Source: Tissierella simiarum | GTDB lineage: Bacteria; Bacillota; Clostridia; Tissierellales; Tissierellaceae | Direction: 5' to 3' | Assembly (NCBI RefSeq): GCF_018917865.1 | Contig: NZ_JAHLPM010000004.1 | Location: 186,001-250,000, forward strand | DNA length: 64,000 nucleotides | Shown here: one piece after another, positions 46,273 to 55,455 of the stretch | Position numbering within the stretch: the first letter of the stretch is position 1 | How the letters are laid out: each line of letters opens with the position of its first letter | The notes under the pieces: model-generated | The model's database searches: none | Told to the model about the DNA's origin: nothing | The model's input: only the letters and a program-made list of their open reading frames with translations | Position numbers and translations under genes: made by a program

Positions 46273-46432
46273 TCAGAATTAATAATCCCATAATTAAGAG
46301 GGCTATTCCTATTATAAATAATAGGAATCCTATAGGTATAACGTTTATAAGAATTAGCCCCCCAACAATTCCTAGAGCTATCCCAATAATTTTTTTTGTT
46401 TTATATCTATATCTATAATAATACCTTCTCAT
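46262..46432 (-). CDS. Small two-helix membrane protein (56 residues), unknown function
   Basis: An ATG at 46432, seven bases after AGGAGTG, opens 56 residues: a basic Arg/Tyr-rich N-terminus (MRRYYYRYRYKTKK) then two hydrophobic helices (about 15-33 and 37-54) separated by a Pro-Ile-Gly turn. It lies 75 bases downstream of thiN and may share its transcript. The positively charged N-terminus predicts a cytoplasmic start. I do not recognise a family. Confidence 0.6.
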   Translation of the reverse strand: MRRYYYRYRYKTKKIIGIALGIVGGLILINVIPIGFLLFIIGIALLIMGLLILKIK

Positions 46433-46507
46433 AAACAACACTCCTAATATAGACTTAGTACATTCTATTCTAATAAGAGTTTTTAGTTACAAAAAGCTTA
46501 GGCCTTA

Positions 46508-47143
46508 TTAATCCTTAGATACAAATACTAAACATTTTCCTTTATGAATTATAACTTGTCCAACATTCTCTACAATTTTATTACTTACTCCATGAGTAGA
46601 ACCAAAATCAATTTGAGTCTTATCTAAAGGGTATTCAAAACCTTGTAGGGTCACTACAATACCTTCATCAGTAATGGGAATTATAGAAACAAAAGTGTCT
46701 TCATGATATTTTAATTTTAGATAATTATCTATTAAATAAATAATATTATTATCATCTACTATTTTTCCTTTTATGCCATTGTCTAAGATTCTTTTAAGTA
46801 AAAAAACATTTGCTAAAGTATGATCTTTTCTTGTTCCAGTTACCCCCATAAGAGTAATATCTTTAAACCCTTTTTGAATTAAATATTCTATTGCTAATTC
46901 TGTGTCAGTTGCATCCTTTTTTGAAGGGAACCTATTTATTGGTACTTTTTCCTCTTCAAGAATCTTTAATGTTTTTTTATCTATAGAGTCTAAGTCACCT
47001 ACTACTAAATTAGGTTTATATTTAATTTTTAAAAGATGATTAGCTCCTCCATCAGCACAAAGAACAAAGTCACATTTTTTAGCAATACATTCCAATCTTT
47101 TTAAATTAGAAATAGCTCCACTAGAAACTATAAGTCCTTTCAT
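46508..47143 (-). CDS. thiN: Thiamine pyrophosphokinase
   Basis: ThiN converts thiamine and ATP to thiamine pyrophosphate. The 211-residue protein has CADGGANHLLKI near 31, the GDLDSIDKKTL motif near 54, FPSKKDATDTELAIEYLI near 77 and GVTGTRKDHTLANV near 103. ATG at 47143 follows AGTAGGAGTGGTATA. It is 10 bases downstream of thiT; together they import thiamine and activate it. Both lie behind the TPP riboswitch. Confidence 0.95.
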   Translation of the reverse strand: MKGLIVSSGAISNLKRLECIAKKCDFVLCADGGANHLLKIKYKPNLVVGDLDSIDKKTLKILEEEKVPINRFPSKKDATDTELAIEYLIQKGFKDITLMGVTGTRKDHTLANVFLLKRILDNGIKGKIVDDNNIIYLIDNYLKLKYHEDTFVSIIPITDEGIVVTLQGFEYPLDKTQIDFGSTHGVSNKIVENVGQVIIHKGKCLVFVSKD

Positions 47144-47153
47144 TATACCACTC

Positions 47154-47699
47154 CTACTTAATCTTAACCGCTTTTTGTAAAGGCTTCCATATCAAAGATA
47201 ATATAATTGCAGAAATAACAAACTCTGGTATCAAATAACTTGATTGGTATCCTAAAGAATATAACCAAGGATTTTTACCCCCTGCATATTCACGAAAAAA
47301 TATTATACCCGCCAAAAAATGACATATAAATCTCCCACCTATTGCTAAAAATGTTGACAAAATAGTGTTAAAATAATATTTTATAGTAGAATTATTCTTA
47401 TGACTAGAGAATAAACCTGCTAAACCAAGTAGTCCAAAGGCTATAGGATATTCTAATATAGCTTGAGCTGGTGAAAATATCCATGCTCCTAATATAATTT
47501 TTAAAATTCCAAAAGTAGCTCCTATTACCATTCCTGGTCCAACTCCCCATCTCATAGCAAATAATAAAATAGGTATCATACTACCTGCAGTTACAGACCC
47601 ACCTTGTGGAGCCTCATAAATCTTTATTCTGCTTAGTACAATAGCTAAAGCTATCATAATACCTGCCTCTACAATCATCTTAGTACTCCATTTTTTCAT
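47154..47699 (-). CDS. thiT: Energy-coupled thiamine transporter ThiT
   Basis: ThiT is the substrate-binding S component of an ECF transporter. The 181-residue protein has about six membrane helices, with the family signature WSTKMIVEAGIMIALAIVLS at the N-terminus, and GGSVTAGSMIPILLFAMRWGVGPG. ATG at 47699 follows TAGGAGGAGTTTTGA. The ECF ATPase and T component must be encoded elsewhere. The upstream TPP riboswitch supports thiamine as the substrate. Confidence 0.95.
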   Translation of the reverse strand: MKKWSTKMIVEAGIMIALAIVLSRIKIYEAPQGGSVTAGSMIPILLFAMRWGVGPGMVIGATFGILKIILGAWIFSPAQAILEYPIAFGLLGLAGLFSSHKNNSTIKYYFNTILSTFLAIGGRFICHFLAGIIFFREYAGGKNPWLYSLGYQSSYLIPEFVISAIILSLIWKPLQKAVKIK

Positions 47700-47726
47700 T
47701 CAAAACTCCTCCTATAAAATTAATAA

Positions 47727-47753
47727 ACCCATTGCCTGAAATAGGCAATGGGT
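47727..47753 (-). terminator. Riboswitch expression-platform terminator
   Basis: ACCCATTGCC pairs with GGCAATGGGT over 10 bp, followed by a moderately U-rich tail, between the TPP aptamer and thiT. It can form when TPP is bound and block thiT-thiN transcription. Confidence 0.75.
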
Positions 47754-47769
47754 ATGTAAGCAAGTTAAA

Positions 47770-47858
47770 TACACACTTCCCTACGCTAGCATTATCTAGT
47801 TCAGGTCATAAGGGTCGGGCATAAACCACTCTCAGCCAAACTGGCTCCCCCAGTGCTA
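47770..47858 (-). ncRNA. TPP riboswitch (THI element)
   Basis: The minus strand carries the conserved blocks: CTGGGGGAGCC, GGCTGAGA, CCCTTATGACCTGA, and CTAGATAATGCTAGCGTAGGGAAGTG. The P1 helix is GCACT (47856-47852) with AGTGT (47777-47773). It precedes thiT and thiN, as expected for thiamine uptake and activation genes. Confidence 0.96.
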
Positions 47859-47883
47859 ATCACATATTATTTAATTTAATACC

Positions 47884-47911
47884 ATTATATCATAATAAAT
47901 TTATATTTCAA
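47884..47911 (-). promoter_or_regulatory. Sigma-A promoter of the thiT-thiN operon
   Basis: TTGAAA (47911-47906), 16-base spacer, TATAAT (47889-47884) preceded by TG-A (extended -10). The -35 box abuts the rpe stop codon. Confidence 0.8.
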
Positions 47912-48559
47912 TTATAATAATTTAAAAGCTTTAGTTTTTTCAGCTATATCTTCCGACTCAAATATTTCTGATCCAACTACTAACAAATCAGCACCATAAT
48001 CCAATATTTCTTTAGCGTTATCTAGTTTTACTCCCCCATCTACCTCGATAATTATATTTAAATTCCTTTCATCAATAATTTGCCTTAGTTTTTTAATCTT
48101 CCCTTCCATAGATCCTATAAAACTTTGTCCACCAAATCCTGGATTAACTGTCATTATCAAAACTAAATCTAAATCCTCTAATACATATTCAATATTATCT
48201 AGAGGTGTAGAAGGGTTTAGTGCTACACCTGCTTTTATTCCATAATTTTTAATCTCTTGGATAGTCCTATGAAGATGAATAGTTGACTCTTCATGGACAG
48301 TTATTAAATCTGCTCCAGCTTCAACAAAGTTCTTGATATATCTTTCAGGTTTATCTATCATTAAATGAACATCGAAAGGCAACTTTGTTGTCCTTCTTAA
48401 TTTCTTAATTACTGGAGGGCCAAAGGTAATATTCGGAACATACGTTCCATCCATTACATCTAGGTGGATATAGTCTGCCCCACCTTCTTCTATTTTCTCA
48501 ATCTCTTCCTTTAAATTTGCAAAATCAGCTGATAAGATGGAAGGTGAAAGTTTTGCCAT
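47912..48559 (-). CDS. rpe: Ribulose-phosphate 3-epimerase
   Basis: Rpe interconverts ribulose-5-P and xylulose-5-P. The 215-residue TIM barrel begins LSPSILSADFANL, with HLDVMDGTYVPNITFGP, HLMIDKPERYI, MTVNPGFGGQSF and IEVDGGVKLDN metal/phosphate motifs. ATG at 48559 follows TAGGAGG. It is co-located with rsgA, prkC and prpC as in Bacillus. Confidence 0.97.
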   Translation of the reverse strand: MAKLSPSILSADFANLKEEIEKIEEGGADYIHLDVMDGTYVPNITFGPPVIKKLRRTTKLPFDVHLMIDKPERYIKNFVEAGADLITVHEESTIHLHRTIQEIKNYGIKAGVALNPSTPLDNIEYVLEDLDLVLIMTVNPGFGGQSFIGSMEGKIKKLRQIIDERNLNIIIEVDGGVKLDNAKEILDYGADLLVVGSEIFESEDIAEKTKAFKLL

Positions 48560-48560
48560 T

Positions 48561-49436
48561 TTAGTACCTCCTAATATTTTTTATCTCCTCTAGAAATTGT
48601 AAATAATTCACATATCTACTATTATTGATATTTCCTAATTCTACTTGTTTTTTAACTTCACAATTCGGTTCTTTATCATGTAAACAACTTAAAAACTTAC
48701 AATGTTCCCCATATTTATGAATCTCTCTAAAGTAGTCTCTTACTTCTATTTCTTCTTCAATAAAATCAATGTTTAAAGAACTAAAACCTGGAGAATCTAA
48801 GACATAAGTGTTTTCCTCTAAATTTAGCAATTCAATATGCCTAGTAGTATGTTTCCCTCTTTTAGTCTTGTTGCTTACTTCTCCAGTTACTAATTTAAAC
48901 TCTGGATTTACTTTATTTAATAAAGATGATTTACCTGCTCCTGAGGGACCAGCAAAAACAGATATATTATTTTTCAAAGCAGTACTAAGCTCTTCTATTC
49001 CCATATTTGCTTTAGAACTAGTACTTATTACTTTATATCCTGCATTTTTATATATAGTTTTAATATCCTCAGTTTTATCAGGTGCCAAATCAGCTTTATT
49101 TATACAAATAATTATTTCTAACTTTTCATACTCAGCCATAAGCAAAAATCGATCTAATAACCAAGTACTAATATTTGGTTTTTTTACACTCATAACTATA
49201 ATAGCTTGAGTAACATTAGCAACAGGAGGTCTTAAAAGTTGGGATTTTCTTTCGAATATTTCTTCTATATATCCTGTATTGTCTTCTTGACTAATCCTTA
49301 TTCTTACCCTATCTCCAACTAAAGGAATTAGATTTTCTTCTCGAAAAATTCCTCTAGCTCGACATTGGATTATGCCATCTTGAGTTCTAATATAGTAAAA
49401 TCCGCCAATACCTTTTATTATAATCCCTTCTATCAT
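48561..49436 (-). CDS. rsgA: Ribosome small-subunit GTPase RsgA
   Basis: RsgA checks 30S maturation. The 291-residue protein has an OB-fold (about 1-65), a circularly permuted GTPase with INKADLAP (G4) near 110 preceding GPSGAGKSSLLNKV (G1) near 165 and LDSPGFSSL (G3), and a C-terminal zinc site CKFLSCLHDKEPNCEV. ATG at 49436 follows GGAGG. It is 1 base upstream of rpe. Confidence 0.97.
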   Translation of the reverse strand: MIEGIIIKGIGGFYYIRTQDGIIQCRARGIFREENLIPLVGDRVRIRISQEDNTGYIEEIFERKSQLLRPPVANVTQAIIVMSVKKPNISTWLLDRFLLMAEYEKLEIIICINKADLAPDKTEDIKTIYKNAGYKVISTSSKANMGIEELSTALKNNISVFAGPSGAGKSSLLNKVNPEFKLVTGEVSNKTKRGKHTTRHIELLNLEENTYVLDSPGFSSLNIDFIEEEIEVRDYFREIHKYGEHCKFLSCLHDKEPNCEVKKQVELGNINNSRYVNYLQFLEEIKNIRRY

Positions 49437-49451
49437 AAAGACCTCCTATTT

Positions 49452-51437
49452 TTATTCTTCCTTGATTTTATCATATTGATATATACCATCAAAGAGTACT
49501 TCAAACTTTGCACCAACTTTTCCCTTTAAGTTTACAGTTACTTCCTCCGTTGCTTTATGCCTCTTATTATATACTACTTCACTTTCTCCATCTTGAGTCC
49601 TAATTATTTTTATTTCTGTTTCATCTCTATCTTGGAAGGGAGTTAAAGTAAACGTAATAGGTCCTTCTTTATTCTTTTTACCATTATTCCCATTGTTTCC
49701 ATTGTTTCCATTGTTTCCTTCATTATTATTTCCATTATCTTCAGAATCTTCTTCTGGTCCACTACTTACATATAAGTCTACAGATGTATTAGTCTGTAAT
49801 TCTGTTCCCGGTTCATATTCTTGCCATATAACTATATCTTTTGCAATATCTTCACTTGGTTGAGGTTTAACTTGACCTACTACCAGACCTTTTACTATTA
49901 AAGCATTTTTAGCATCCCCTATTTTTTGCCCAACTACTTTAGGCATTGTTACATTTTTAACCTCTGGACCTTTACTAACAACTACATTGACTTTTGAGTC
50001 AGCTTCTACCTCTGTATATGGTTCTGGACTCTGACTTATAACTACATTAGTAGGTATCTTATCTGAAAAGTCTGAAGTTACTGTACCTTCTTTTAAACCC
50101 GCTTTTTTCAATATAGATTCTATTTCGTTAATGTCTTTGTTTTCCAAATTTGGTACCTTTACCAAAGTCATTCCTTCACTAACGGTAACTTCTATAGGAA
50201 ATCCCTTTTTGACTTTTGTCTTAGCTTCAACGTCTTGGCTAACTATATCTCCAGCTTTAAATTCGTTGCTCTTCACTGTACCCTTTACTCTAAACTCTAA
50301 ACCTAAATCTCTTACTTCTTTCTCTGCTACATCCTTATTTAATCCAACAAGGCTAGGAACTTCTACTTCTTCACTGGTAAATAATCCTTTGAGTTTAAAA
50401 AATCCAAAAAACATACTAGTAGCTAATAGAAACGCTAAAAAGATACCTAAAATTATAACCTTTCCTCCACCATCTTTTTGACCAGTTTGTTTCTTCTGCT
50501 TTTTATTCTTATTATTTTTCACTTTAACTACATCCTCCTCGCCAACAGCAGGAATTATTCTAGTGGGAGATTCAAGAACACTGGTTTCTTCAAAAATTTC
50601 ATCTGTTTTAGAAGTTTTTATTCTTTTCAAATCCCTAATTAGTTCATTTACATTACTGTATCTATCCGATTGTCTTTTTTGCACACATTTCAAAATAATA
50701 TTTTGAAGTCCAACAGGTATTGTATTATCAATTTCTCTTGGAGATACCATATCCTCTTGAACATGTTTTAGAGCGACAGTAATGGGGCTATCCCCTTCAA
50801 AAGGCAATTGGCCAGTAACCATTTCATACATAACTATACCTAAAGAGTAGATATCAGACTTCTCATCTGTATATCCTCCCCTTGCCTGTTCTGGAGAAAA
50901 ATAATGAACTGAGCCGATTACATTAGAAGTATTTGTAACCGTTGAAGTAGTAGCAGCTCTAGCAATACCAAAATCAGTTACTTTTACTCTACCATCTTCA
51001 GCAATCATTATGTTATGGGGTTTAATATCTCTATGAACCAAATGATTCTTATGAGCATGTTCCAAAGCTTCAGCTATTTGGTTAGAATAATTAATGGTTT
51101 CATCTATAGTCAACTTTCCTTTTTCTTTTATAATTTGTTTTAAGGTCTTCCCTTTAATATATTCCATTACAATATAATGAATTTTATGTTCTCCATCCTC
51201 TTCAACACCAACATCATATATATTTACAATATTAGGATGCGAGAGGCTTGCAGCAGCTTGAGATTCCCTTCTGAACTTTTTAACAAACTCTTCATCATTA
51301 ACAAACTCATCTCTTAATATCTTTATGGCTACATATCTATCTAATAACCTGCATCTAGCCTTATATACTAAAGCCATTCCTCCTCCGCCTATCTTTTCAA
51401 GTATCTCGTATCTGCCACCTAATACTTTTCCTATCAT
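49452..51437 (-). CDS. prkC: PASTA-domain Ser/Thr protein kinase PrkC
   Basis: PrkC is a membrane kinase that senses cell-wall fragments; in Bacillus it regulates germination and stationary phase. The 661 residues comprise a kinase domain (1-265; IGGGGMALVYKAR, catalytic Lys near 39, VHRDIKPHN, VTDFGIARA), a juxtamembrane Lys/Asn stretch, one membrane helix (about 330-350), three PASTA repeats (about 357-565), a GNN-repeat linker and an extra C-terminal beta-rich domain ending in KIKEE. The ATG at 51437 follows GAGGTGATGAT. It follows prpC, its phosphatase. Three PASTA repeats match the Bacillus type. Confidence 0.97.
   Translation of the reverse strand: MIGKVLGGRYEILEKIGGGGMALVYKARCRLLDRYVAIKILRDEFVNDEEFVKKFRRESQAAASLSHPNIVNIYDVGVEEDGEHKIHYIVMEYIKGKTLKQIIKEKGKLTIDETINYSNQIAEALEHAHKNHLVHRDIKPHNIMIAEDGRVKVTDFGIARAATTSTVTNTSNVIGSVHYFSPEQARGGYTDEKSDIYSLGIVMYEMVTGQLPFEGDSPITVALKHVQEDMVSPREIDNTIPVGLQNIILKCVQKRQSDRYSNVNELIRDLKRIKTSKTDEIFEETSVLESPTRIIPAVGEEDVVKVKNNKNKKQKKQTGQKDGGGKVIILGIFLAFLLATSMFFGFFKLKGLFTSEEVEVPSLVGLNKDVAEKEVRDLGLEFRVKGTVKSNEFKAGDIVSQDVEAKTKVKKGFPIEVTVSEGMTLVKVPNLENKDINEIESILKKAGLKEGTVTSDFSDKIPTNVVISQSPEPYTEVEADSKVNVVVSKGPEVKNVTMPKVVGQKIGDAKNALIVKGLVVGQVKPQPSEDIAKDIVIWQEYEPGTELQTNTSVDLYVSSGPEEDSEDNGNNNEGNNGNNGNNGNNGKKNKEGPITFTLTPFQDRDETEIKIIRTQDGESEVVYNKRHKATEEVTVNLKGKVGAKFEVLFDGIYQYDKIKEE
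49683..49718 (-). repeat. 9-base tandem repeat in prkC
   Basis: Plus-strand units ATTATTCCC and three exact ATTGTTTCC follow one another; they encode Gly-Asn-Asn units of the linker between the PASTA domains and the C-terminal domain. Further imperfect copies continue to about 49735. Slippage would add or remove GNN units without frameshift. Confidence 0.8.
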
Positions 51438-51454
51438 ATCATCACCTCGCTTAA

Positions 51455-52183
51455 TCAAAATTTAATAGCTATTACTGTTGTATTATCATATCCACCATTA
51501 TCATTAGAAAGGGATACAAGGTTTTCACAAGCTTTTTGTATATTCTTTTCTTTAGACAAAATATCCTGGATTTGAGAGTCCTTGACCATGCTAGTCAGAC
51601 CATCACTGCATAAAAGTAAAATATTACCTTCTTCATACTCTCTAACCACAATATCCATTTCAATAGTCTCACTAGTTCCAACAGCTCTAGTAATAATATT
51701 TCTTTGAGGGTGAGTTTTTGCCTCTTCTAAAGTAATACTTCCATTCTTAACTAGTTCATTAACTAAAGAATGGTCTTCTGTAATCTGAATTAAGTTTTCG
51801 TCTTTAAATAAATAAGCTCTACTATCTCCTACATGACCTATACATAACTTATGATTGGTAATATAAGCTAAGGTAACAGTAGTACCCATACCAGAATAAG
51901 CTTCCTTTTCTATTGATTTTAAATAAATTTTCTCATTAGCTTCCTTTATAGATTGTTCAATTAGTTTAGTTATACTTATTTCATCCATAGGCAGAGTCTT
52001 TAATTTTAAAAAAGTATCTTTAATAATATTAATTGCCATATTACTAGCTATTTCACCTGCTTTATGTCCTCCCATACCATCTGCAACTACAAATAGAGGA
52101 ATATCTTCATTTACAGGTACAAAATATGAATCTTGATTGTTGTCTCTTACCATGCCTACGTCTGTCATTGCACCACTAACCAT
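51455..52183 (-). CDS. prpC: PP2C-type Ser/Thr phosphatase PrpC (Stp)
   Basis: PrpC dephosphorylates PrkC substrates. The 242-residue protein has the metal motifs GAMTDVGMVRDNNQDSYF, FVVADGMGGHKAGEIAS, VTLAYITNHKLCIGHVGDSRAYLF and a final DNTTVIAIKF. ATG at 52183 follows GAGGTGATTTT. It ends 17 bases before the prkC start, the usual pair order. Confidence 0.97.
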   Translation of the reverse strand: MVSGAMTDVGMVRDNNQDSYFVPVNEDIPLFVVADGMGGHKAGEIASNMAINIIKDTFLKLKTLPMDEISITKLIEQSIKEANEKIYLKSIEKEAYSGMGTTVTLAYITNHKLCIGHVGDSRAYLFKDENLIQITEDHSLVNELVKNGSITLEEAKTHPQRNIITRAVGTSETIEMDIVVREYEEGNILLLCSDGLTSMVKDSQIQDILSKEKNIQKACENLVSLSNDNGGYDNTTVIAIKF

Positions 52184-52192
52184 AAAATCACC

Positions 52193-53248
52193 TCACTGGA
52201 AAGTACTTAAATCACTACTCTTTGAATATCTTCTTCTAAGCTGACCACAAGAAGCACTAATATCTCCACCCATTTCTCTTCTAATGGTTACAGCAATATT
52301 ATGCTTGGCTAATTCCCTTTGAAACCGTTGAATATTTACCATTTCAGGTCTGCCTTCATTAAATTCTTTTATTGGATTCAATGGAATTAAGTTAATATGA
52401 CAATTTACACCTCTTAATATCTTTAGTAATTCTTTAATATCTTCTTCTCTATCGTTTACATTTTCTATTAAGGTATACTCAAAAGTAATACGCCTTTTAG
52501 TAACTTCTCCATAATATTTGCAAGCCTCCATCAGCTCATCTATAGAATATTTAGTGGCAATAGGCATAATCTTCTTTCTATCTTCATCAAAAGGAGAATG
52601 TAGTGATATCGATAAAGTTATGGGCATTCCTTCTTTAGCCAAATCATAAATTCTAGGAACTACACCACATGTAGATAAAGTTATATTTCTTAAACTTATG
52701 TTGTGTCCTTCTTTATCATGGATAATATTTATAAATTTCATTGTATTATCATAATTATCCAATGGCTCTCCACTACCCATAAGAACAATATTACTTATGG
52801 ATTTTTTCGTATCTTTTTCCATCATATATATTTGGTTAACCATCTCTGCAGGAGTTAAATTTCGAATTAATCCTTCTTTTGTAGAAGCACAAAATGAACA
52901 CCCCATTTTACATCCAACTTGGGTAGATACACAAATAGATATCCCGTGGTTATATTCCATTAACACACTTTCAATAATATTCTCATCTTCTAATAGATAT
53001 AGGTACTTTTTTGTGTTATCTATTTTTGAATCAAATCTTTTAAATATTTTTATGTTGTTAACCTTAACACAATCTTTCAGCTTGTCCCTTAGTGCTCTGG
53101 GCAAAATGTTTGCTTCAGAAATGGACGTGCCGAAATTTTTATGAAAGTAGGAAAAAATTTGATTTCCTCTAAAACTTTTTTCCCCAATGCTAACCATATA
53201 CTCTCTCAACTTTTGTAGAGTTAGGCTATTTAATTCAACTTTATCCAA
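52193..53248 (-). CDS. rlmN: 23S rRNA/tRNA adenine-C2 methyltransferase RlmN
   Basis: RlmN is a radical SAM enzyme that methylates A2503 of 23S rRNA and A37 of some tRNAs. The 351-residue protein has the cluster motif CKMGCSFC near 116 preceded by ISICVSTQVG, then NIVLMGSGEPLDNYDN and SGVN-like VNCHINLIPLNPI. A Cys near 340 (SASCGQLRRR) is the conserved methylation Cys. The start is TTG at 53248, five bases after GAGGTG. It lies between rsmB and prpC. Confidence 0.97.
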   Translation of the reverse strand: MDKVELNSLTLQKLREYMVSIGEKSFRGNQIFSYFHKNFGTSISEANILPRALRDKLKDCVKVNNIKIFKRFDSKIDNTKKYLYLLEDENIIESVLMEYNHGISICVSTQVGCKMGCSFCASTKEGLIRNLTPAEMVNQIYMMEKDTKKSISNIVLMGSGEPLDNYDNTMKFINIIHDKEGHNISLRNITLSTCGVVPRIYDLAKEGMPITLSISLHSPFDEDRKKIMPIATKYSIDELMEACKYYGEVTKRRITFEYTLIENVNDREEDIKELLKILRGVNCHINLIPLNPIKEFNEGRPEMVNIQRFQRELAKHNIAVTIRREMGGDISASCGQLRRRYSKSSDLSTFQ

Positions 53249-53305
53249 ATAATCACCTCATAGATATCCTTAATTTAATATTATACATAAAATTTTATTA
53301 TATAT

Positions 53306-54649
53306 CTATCTTTCTTTAATCATTTTAGCTATAAAAAAACCATCAGTGTTATGAATATGGGGGAATAGTTGAAGATATCCTTTTTTAAAAGTAGGAATCT
53401 CATCCTTATTTTCAACAAGATTATCTATACTAATTAATCTAAAATTATCATTTTCTTTAAGAAATTTATTAACTATATTTATATTCTCGTCTTTTTCTAT
53501 AGTGCAAGTGCTATATATTAAAATACCATCTTTCTTAATATAATCTTTAACATTTTCTAGTATTTTGTATTGGAGAATACTTAAATCTTTTATATCTTCT
53601 TCTTTTCTATTCCATTTAATTTCAGGTTTCCTTCTAATTAAACCAAGCCCAGAACATGGTGCATCCACTAGACAATAATCAAGTTTATTATATAGGGAAT
53701 CATCTTTCTTTAATCCATCAAATACCTCTGTTTTTATGATATTTATCCCTAGTCTTTGAGCATTATCATTTATAAGTTTTATTTTGTGATCATATATATC
53801 CCTACTAATTATACTACCTTTATTATTCATTATCTGACCAATATGAGTAGATTTACCTCCAGGGGCACTACACACATCTAAAACCAAACTTTCTTCCCTA
53901 GGATTCATTATTTGTCCTACTAGCATACTACTTTCATCTTGAATAATAAAATGACCTAGCTTAAATTCTTCAAGATCAGTTATTCTATAGGGATTATCTA
54001 TAATTAAACAATCTTTAGCATATAGTCCATCTCTTACTACATAATCCCTACTCATTAATGTTTTCTTCAAAATATCTTTAGTAGTTTTTATAGTATTTAC
54101 TCTAATATTTATTTCCGCTTTATGATTATTTGCTTGACATAACTTTTCAGTAAAATCTTCGCCAAATTCCTCGATCCATCTTTTTACCATCCATTTAGGA
54201 TGAGAATATTTAATAGAAATATAATCAAGTTTATTTTTCTCGTCTACAACAATAATTTCTTCTTTATTTCTACTAGCATTTCTTAATACACCATTTACAA
54301 ATCCTACAGTTCCTTTATGCCCATATTTCTTTACGATATTTACACATTCATTGACAGCAGCTCTATCAGGGATTTTATCCATAAAAACGATTTGATAGAC
54401 TCCCATTCTTAAAATTTCAAATATGGAAGGATGAATCTTTTTTAATTTTATCTTTGATACTTTTGAAATCATATGATCAATGTATAATTTATTCTCTAGA
54501 ACTCCATAGACCAGTTCCCTAATTAAATTTTCATCTTGAGGATTTAGTCCTGATTTAATATGCCTATTAATGGCTATATTAGAAAATGCTCCATTTTGAT
54601 TAATATCCAATAATATATTGAAAGCTATCTCTCTAGCATCATGGCTCAA
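53306..54649 (-). CDS. rsmB: 16S rRNA (cytosine967-C5)-methyltransferase RsmB
   Basis: The 447-residue protein has a NusB-like N-terminal domain (DAREIAFNILLDINQNGAFSN) and a C-terminal methyltransferase with VLDVCSAPGGKSTHIGQ near 255, DYCLVDAPCSGLGLIRRKPEIKW and the catalytic STCTIEKDEN. The start is TTG at 54649, eight bases after AAGGAG; a GTG three codons upstream touches the site. It follows a terminator after yugP. Confidence 0.96.
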   Translation of the reverse strand: MSHDAREIAFNILLDINQNGAFSNIAINRHIKSGLNPQDENLIRELVYGVLENKLYIDHMISKVSKIKLKKIHPSIFEILRMGVYQIVFMDKIPDRAAVNECVNIVKKYGHKGTVGFVNGVLRNASRNKEEIIVVDEKNKLDYISIKYSHPKWMVKRWIEEFGEDFTEKLCQANNHKAEINIRVNTIKTTKDILKKTLMSRDYVVRDGLYAKDCLIIDNPYRITDLEEFKLGHFIIQDESSMLVGQIMNPREESLVLDVCSAPGGKSTHIGQIMNNKGSIISRDIYDHKIKLINDNAQRLGINIIKTEVFDGLKKDDSLYNKLDYCLVDAPCSGLGLIRRKPEIKWNRKEEDIKDLSILQYKILENVKDYIKKDGILIYSTCTIEKDENINIVNKFLKENDNFRLISIDNLVENKDEIPTFKKGYLQLFPHIHNTDGFFIAKMIKER

Positions 54650-54692
54650 ATGTACCACTCCTTAAAGGTTAAATTAATTTAAATAAACTTTC

Positions 54693-54725
54693 AAAAAAAT
54701 AAGGGGTAACCCCCTATTTTTTTCT
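54693..54725 (-). terminator. Terminator after yugP
   Basis: A GGGG/CCCC-cored stem with flanking A/T pairs (one bulge) is followed by seven U residues on the minus strand, between yugP and rsmB. Confidence 0.8.
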
Positions 54726-54737
54726 ATTAATATTTCT

Positions 54738-55436
54738 TTAAGAATCTCTCCTATTGGATAAGGATAATAATCTTAACAGTTCTCCAATAGCCACTAAAGT
54801 TGCTGCTACATAGGTTAAAGCTGCTGCCCGTAAAACTTCCTTAGCAGGTTTAATTTCACTATTGGATACAATACCATTTTCTAATTGATATAATGCTCTA
54901 CTACTGGCATTAAACTCAACAGGTAATGTAACTACTTGAAATAATACAACAGCTAGATATAACAATATTCCTACTTCAAGTAAAAAAGGGCTTATGATAA
55001 ATCCAAGCATTATCAAAATCCAAACAAATCTTGACCCTATGCTGGCAATAGGAGCTATATTATTTCTTAATATTAAAGGGAAGTATCCTTCTGCATGCTG
55101 AATGGCATGCCCTACTTCATGGGCTGCAACACTCATGGAAGCAATACTTGTTCCTCCATATACCCCCCTAGATAATCTAACTACTTTTGACCTTGGATCG
55201 TAGTGATCCGATAGCTGCCCTGCCACTTGTTCAATTCTTACATCTGAAAGCCCATTTCTATCCAGTATCATTCTTGCTATCTGAGCTCCAGTATATCCAG
55301 TTCCATTAGGTACTCTAGAATATTTATTAAAGGATGTACTTATTTTTAGTTGAGCATAGGATGCAAAGATTAAAGCTGGTAACACAAAGAGCATCCATGA
55401 TCCATAATATCCTCCATAATATCTTCCATAATACAT
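54738..55436 (-). CDS. Neutral zinc metallopeptidase, YugP family
   Basis: The 232-residue protein has a Tyr/Gly-rich N-terminus, an N-terminal membrane helix (about 13-31), the zinc motif AAHEVGHAIQHAEG near 107 and two to three further helices in the C-terminal half. It is a putative membrane zinc protease of unknown substrate. ATG at 55436 follows GGAGAATATAT. It sits between fmt and rsmB, a common arrangement in clostridia. Confidence 0.92.
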   Translation of the reverse strand: MYYGRYYGGYYGSWMLFVLPALIFASYAQLKISTSFNKYSRVPNGTGYTGAQIARMILDRNGLSDVRIEQVAGQLSDHYDPRSKVVRLSRGVYGGTSIASMSVAAHEVGHAIQHAEGYFPLILRNNIAPIASIGSRFVWILIMLGFIISPFLLEVGILLYLAVVLFQVVTLPVEFNASSRALYQLENGIVSNSEIKPAKEVLRAAALTYVAATLVAIGELLRLLSLSNRRDS

Positions 55437-55455
55437 ATATATTCTCCTTTCCCAA

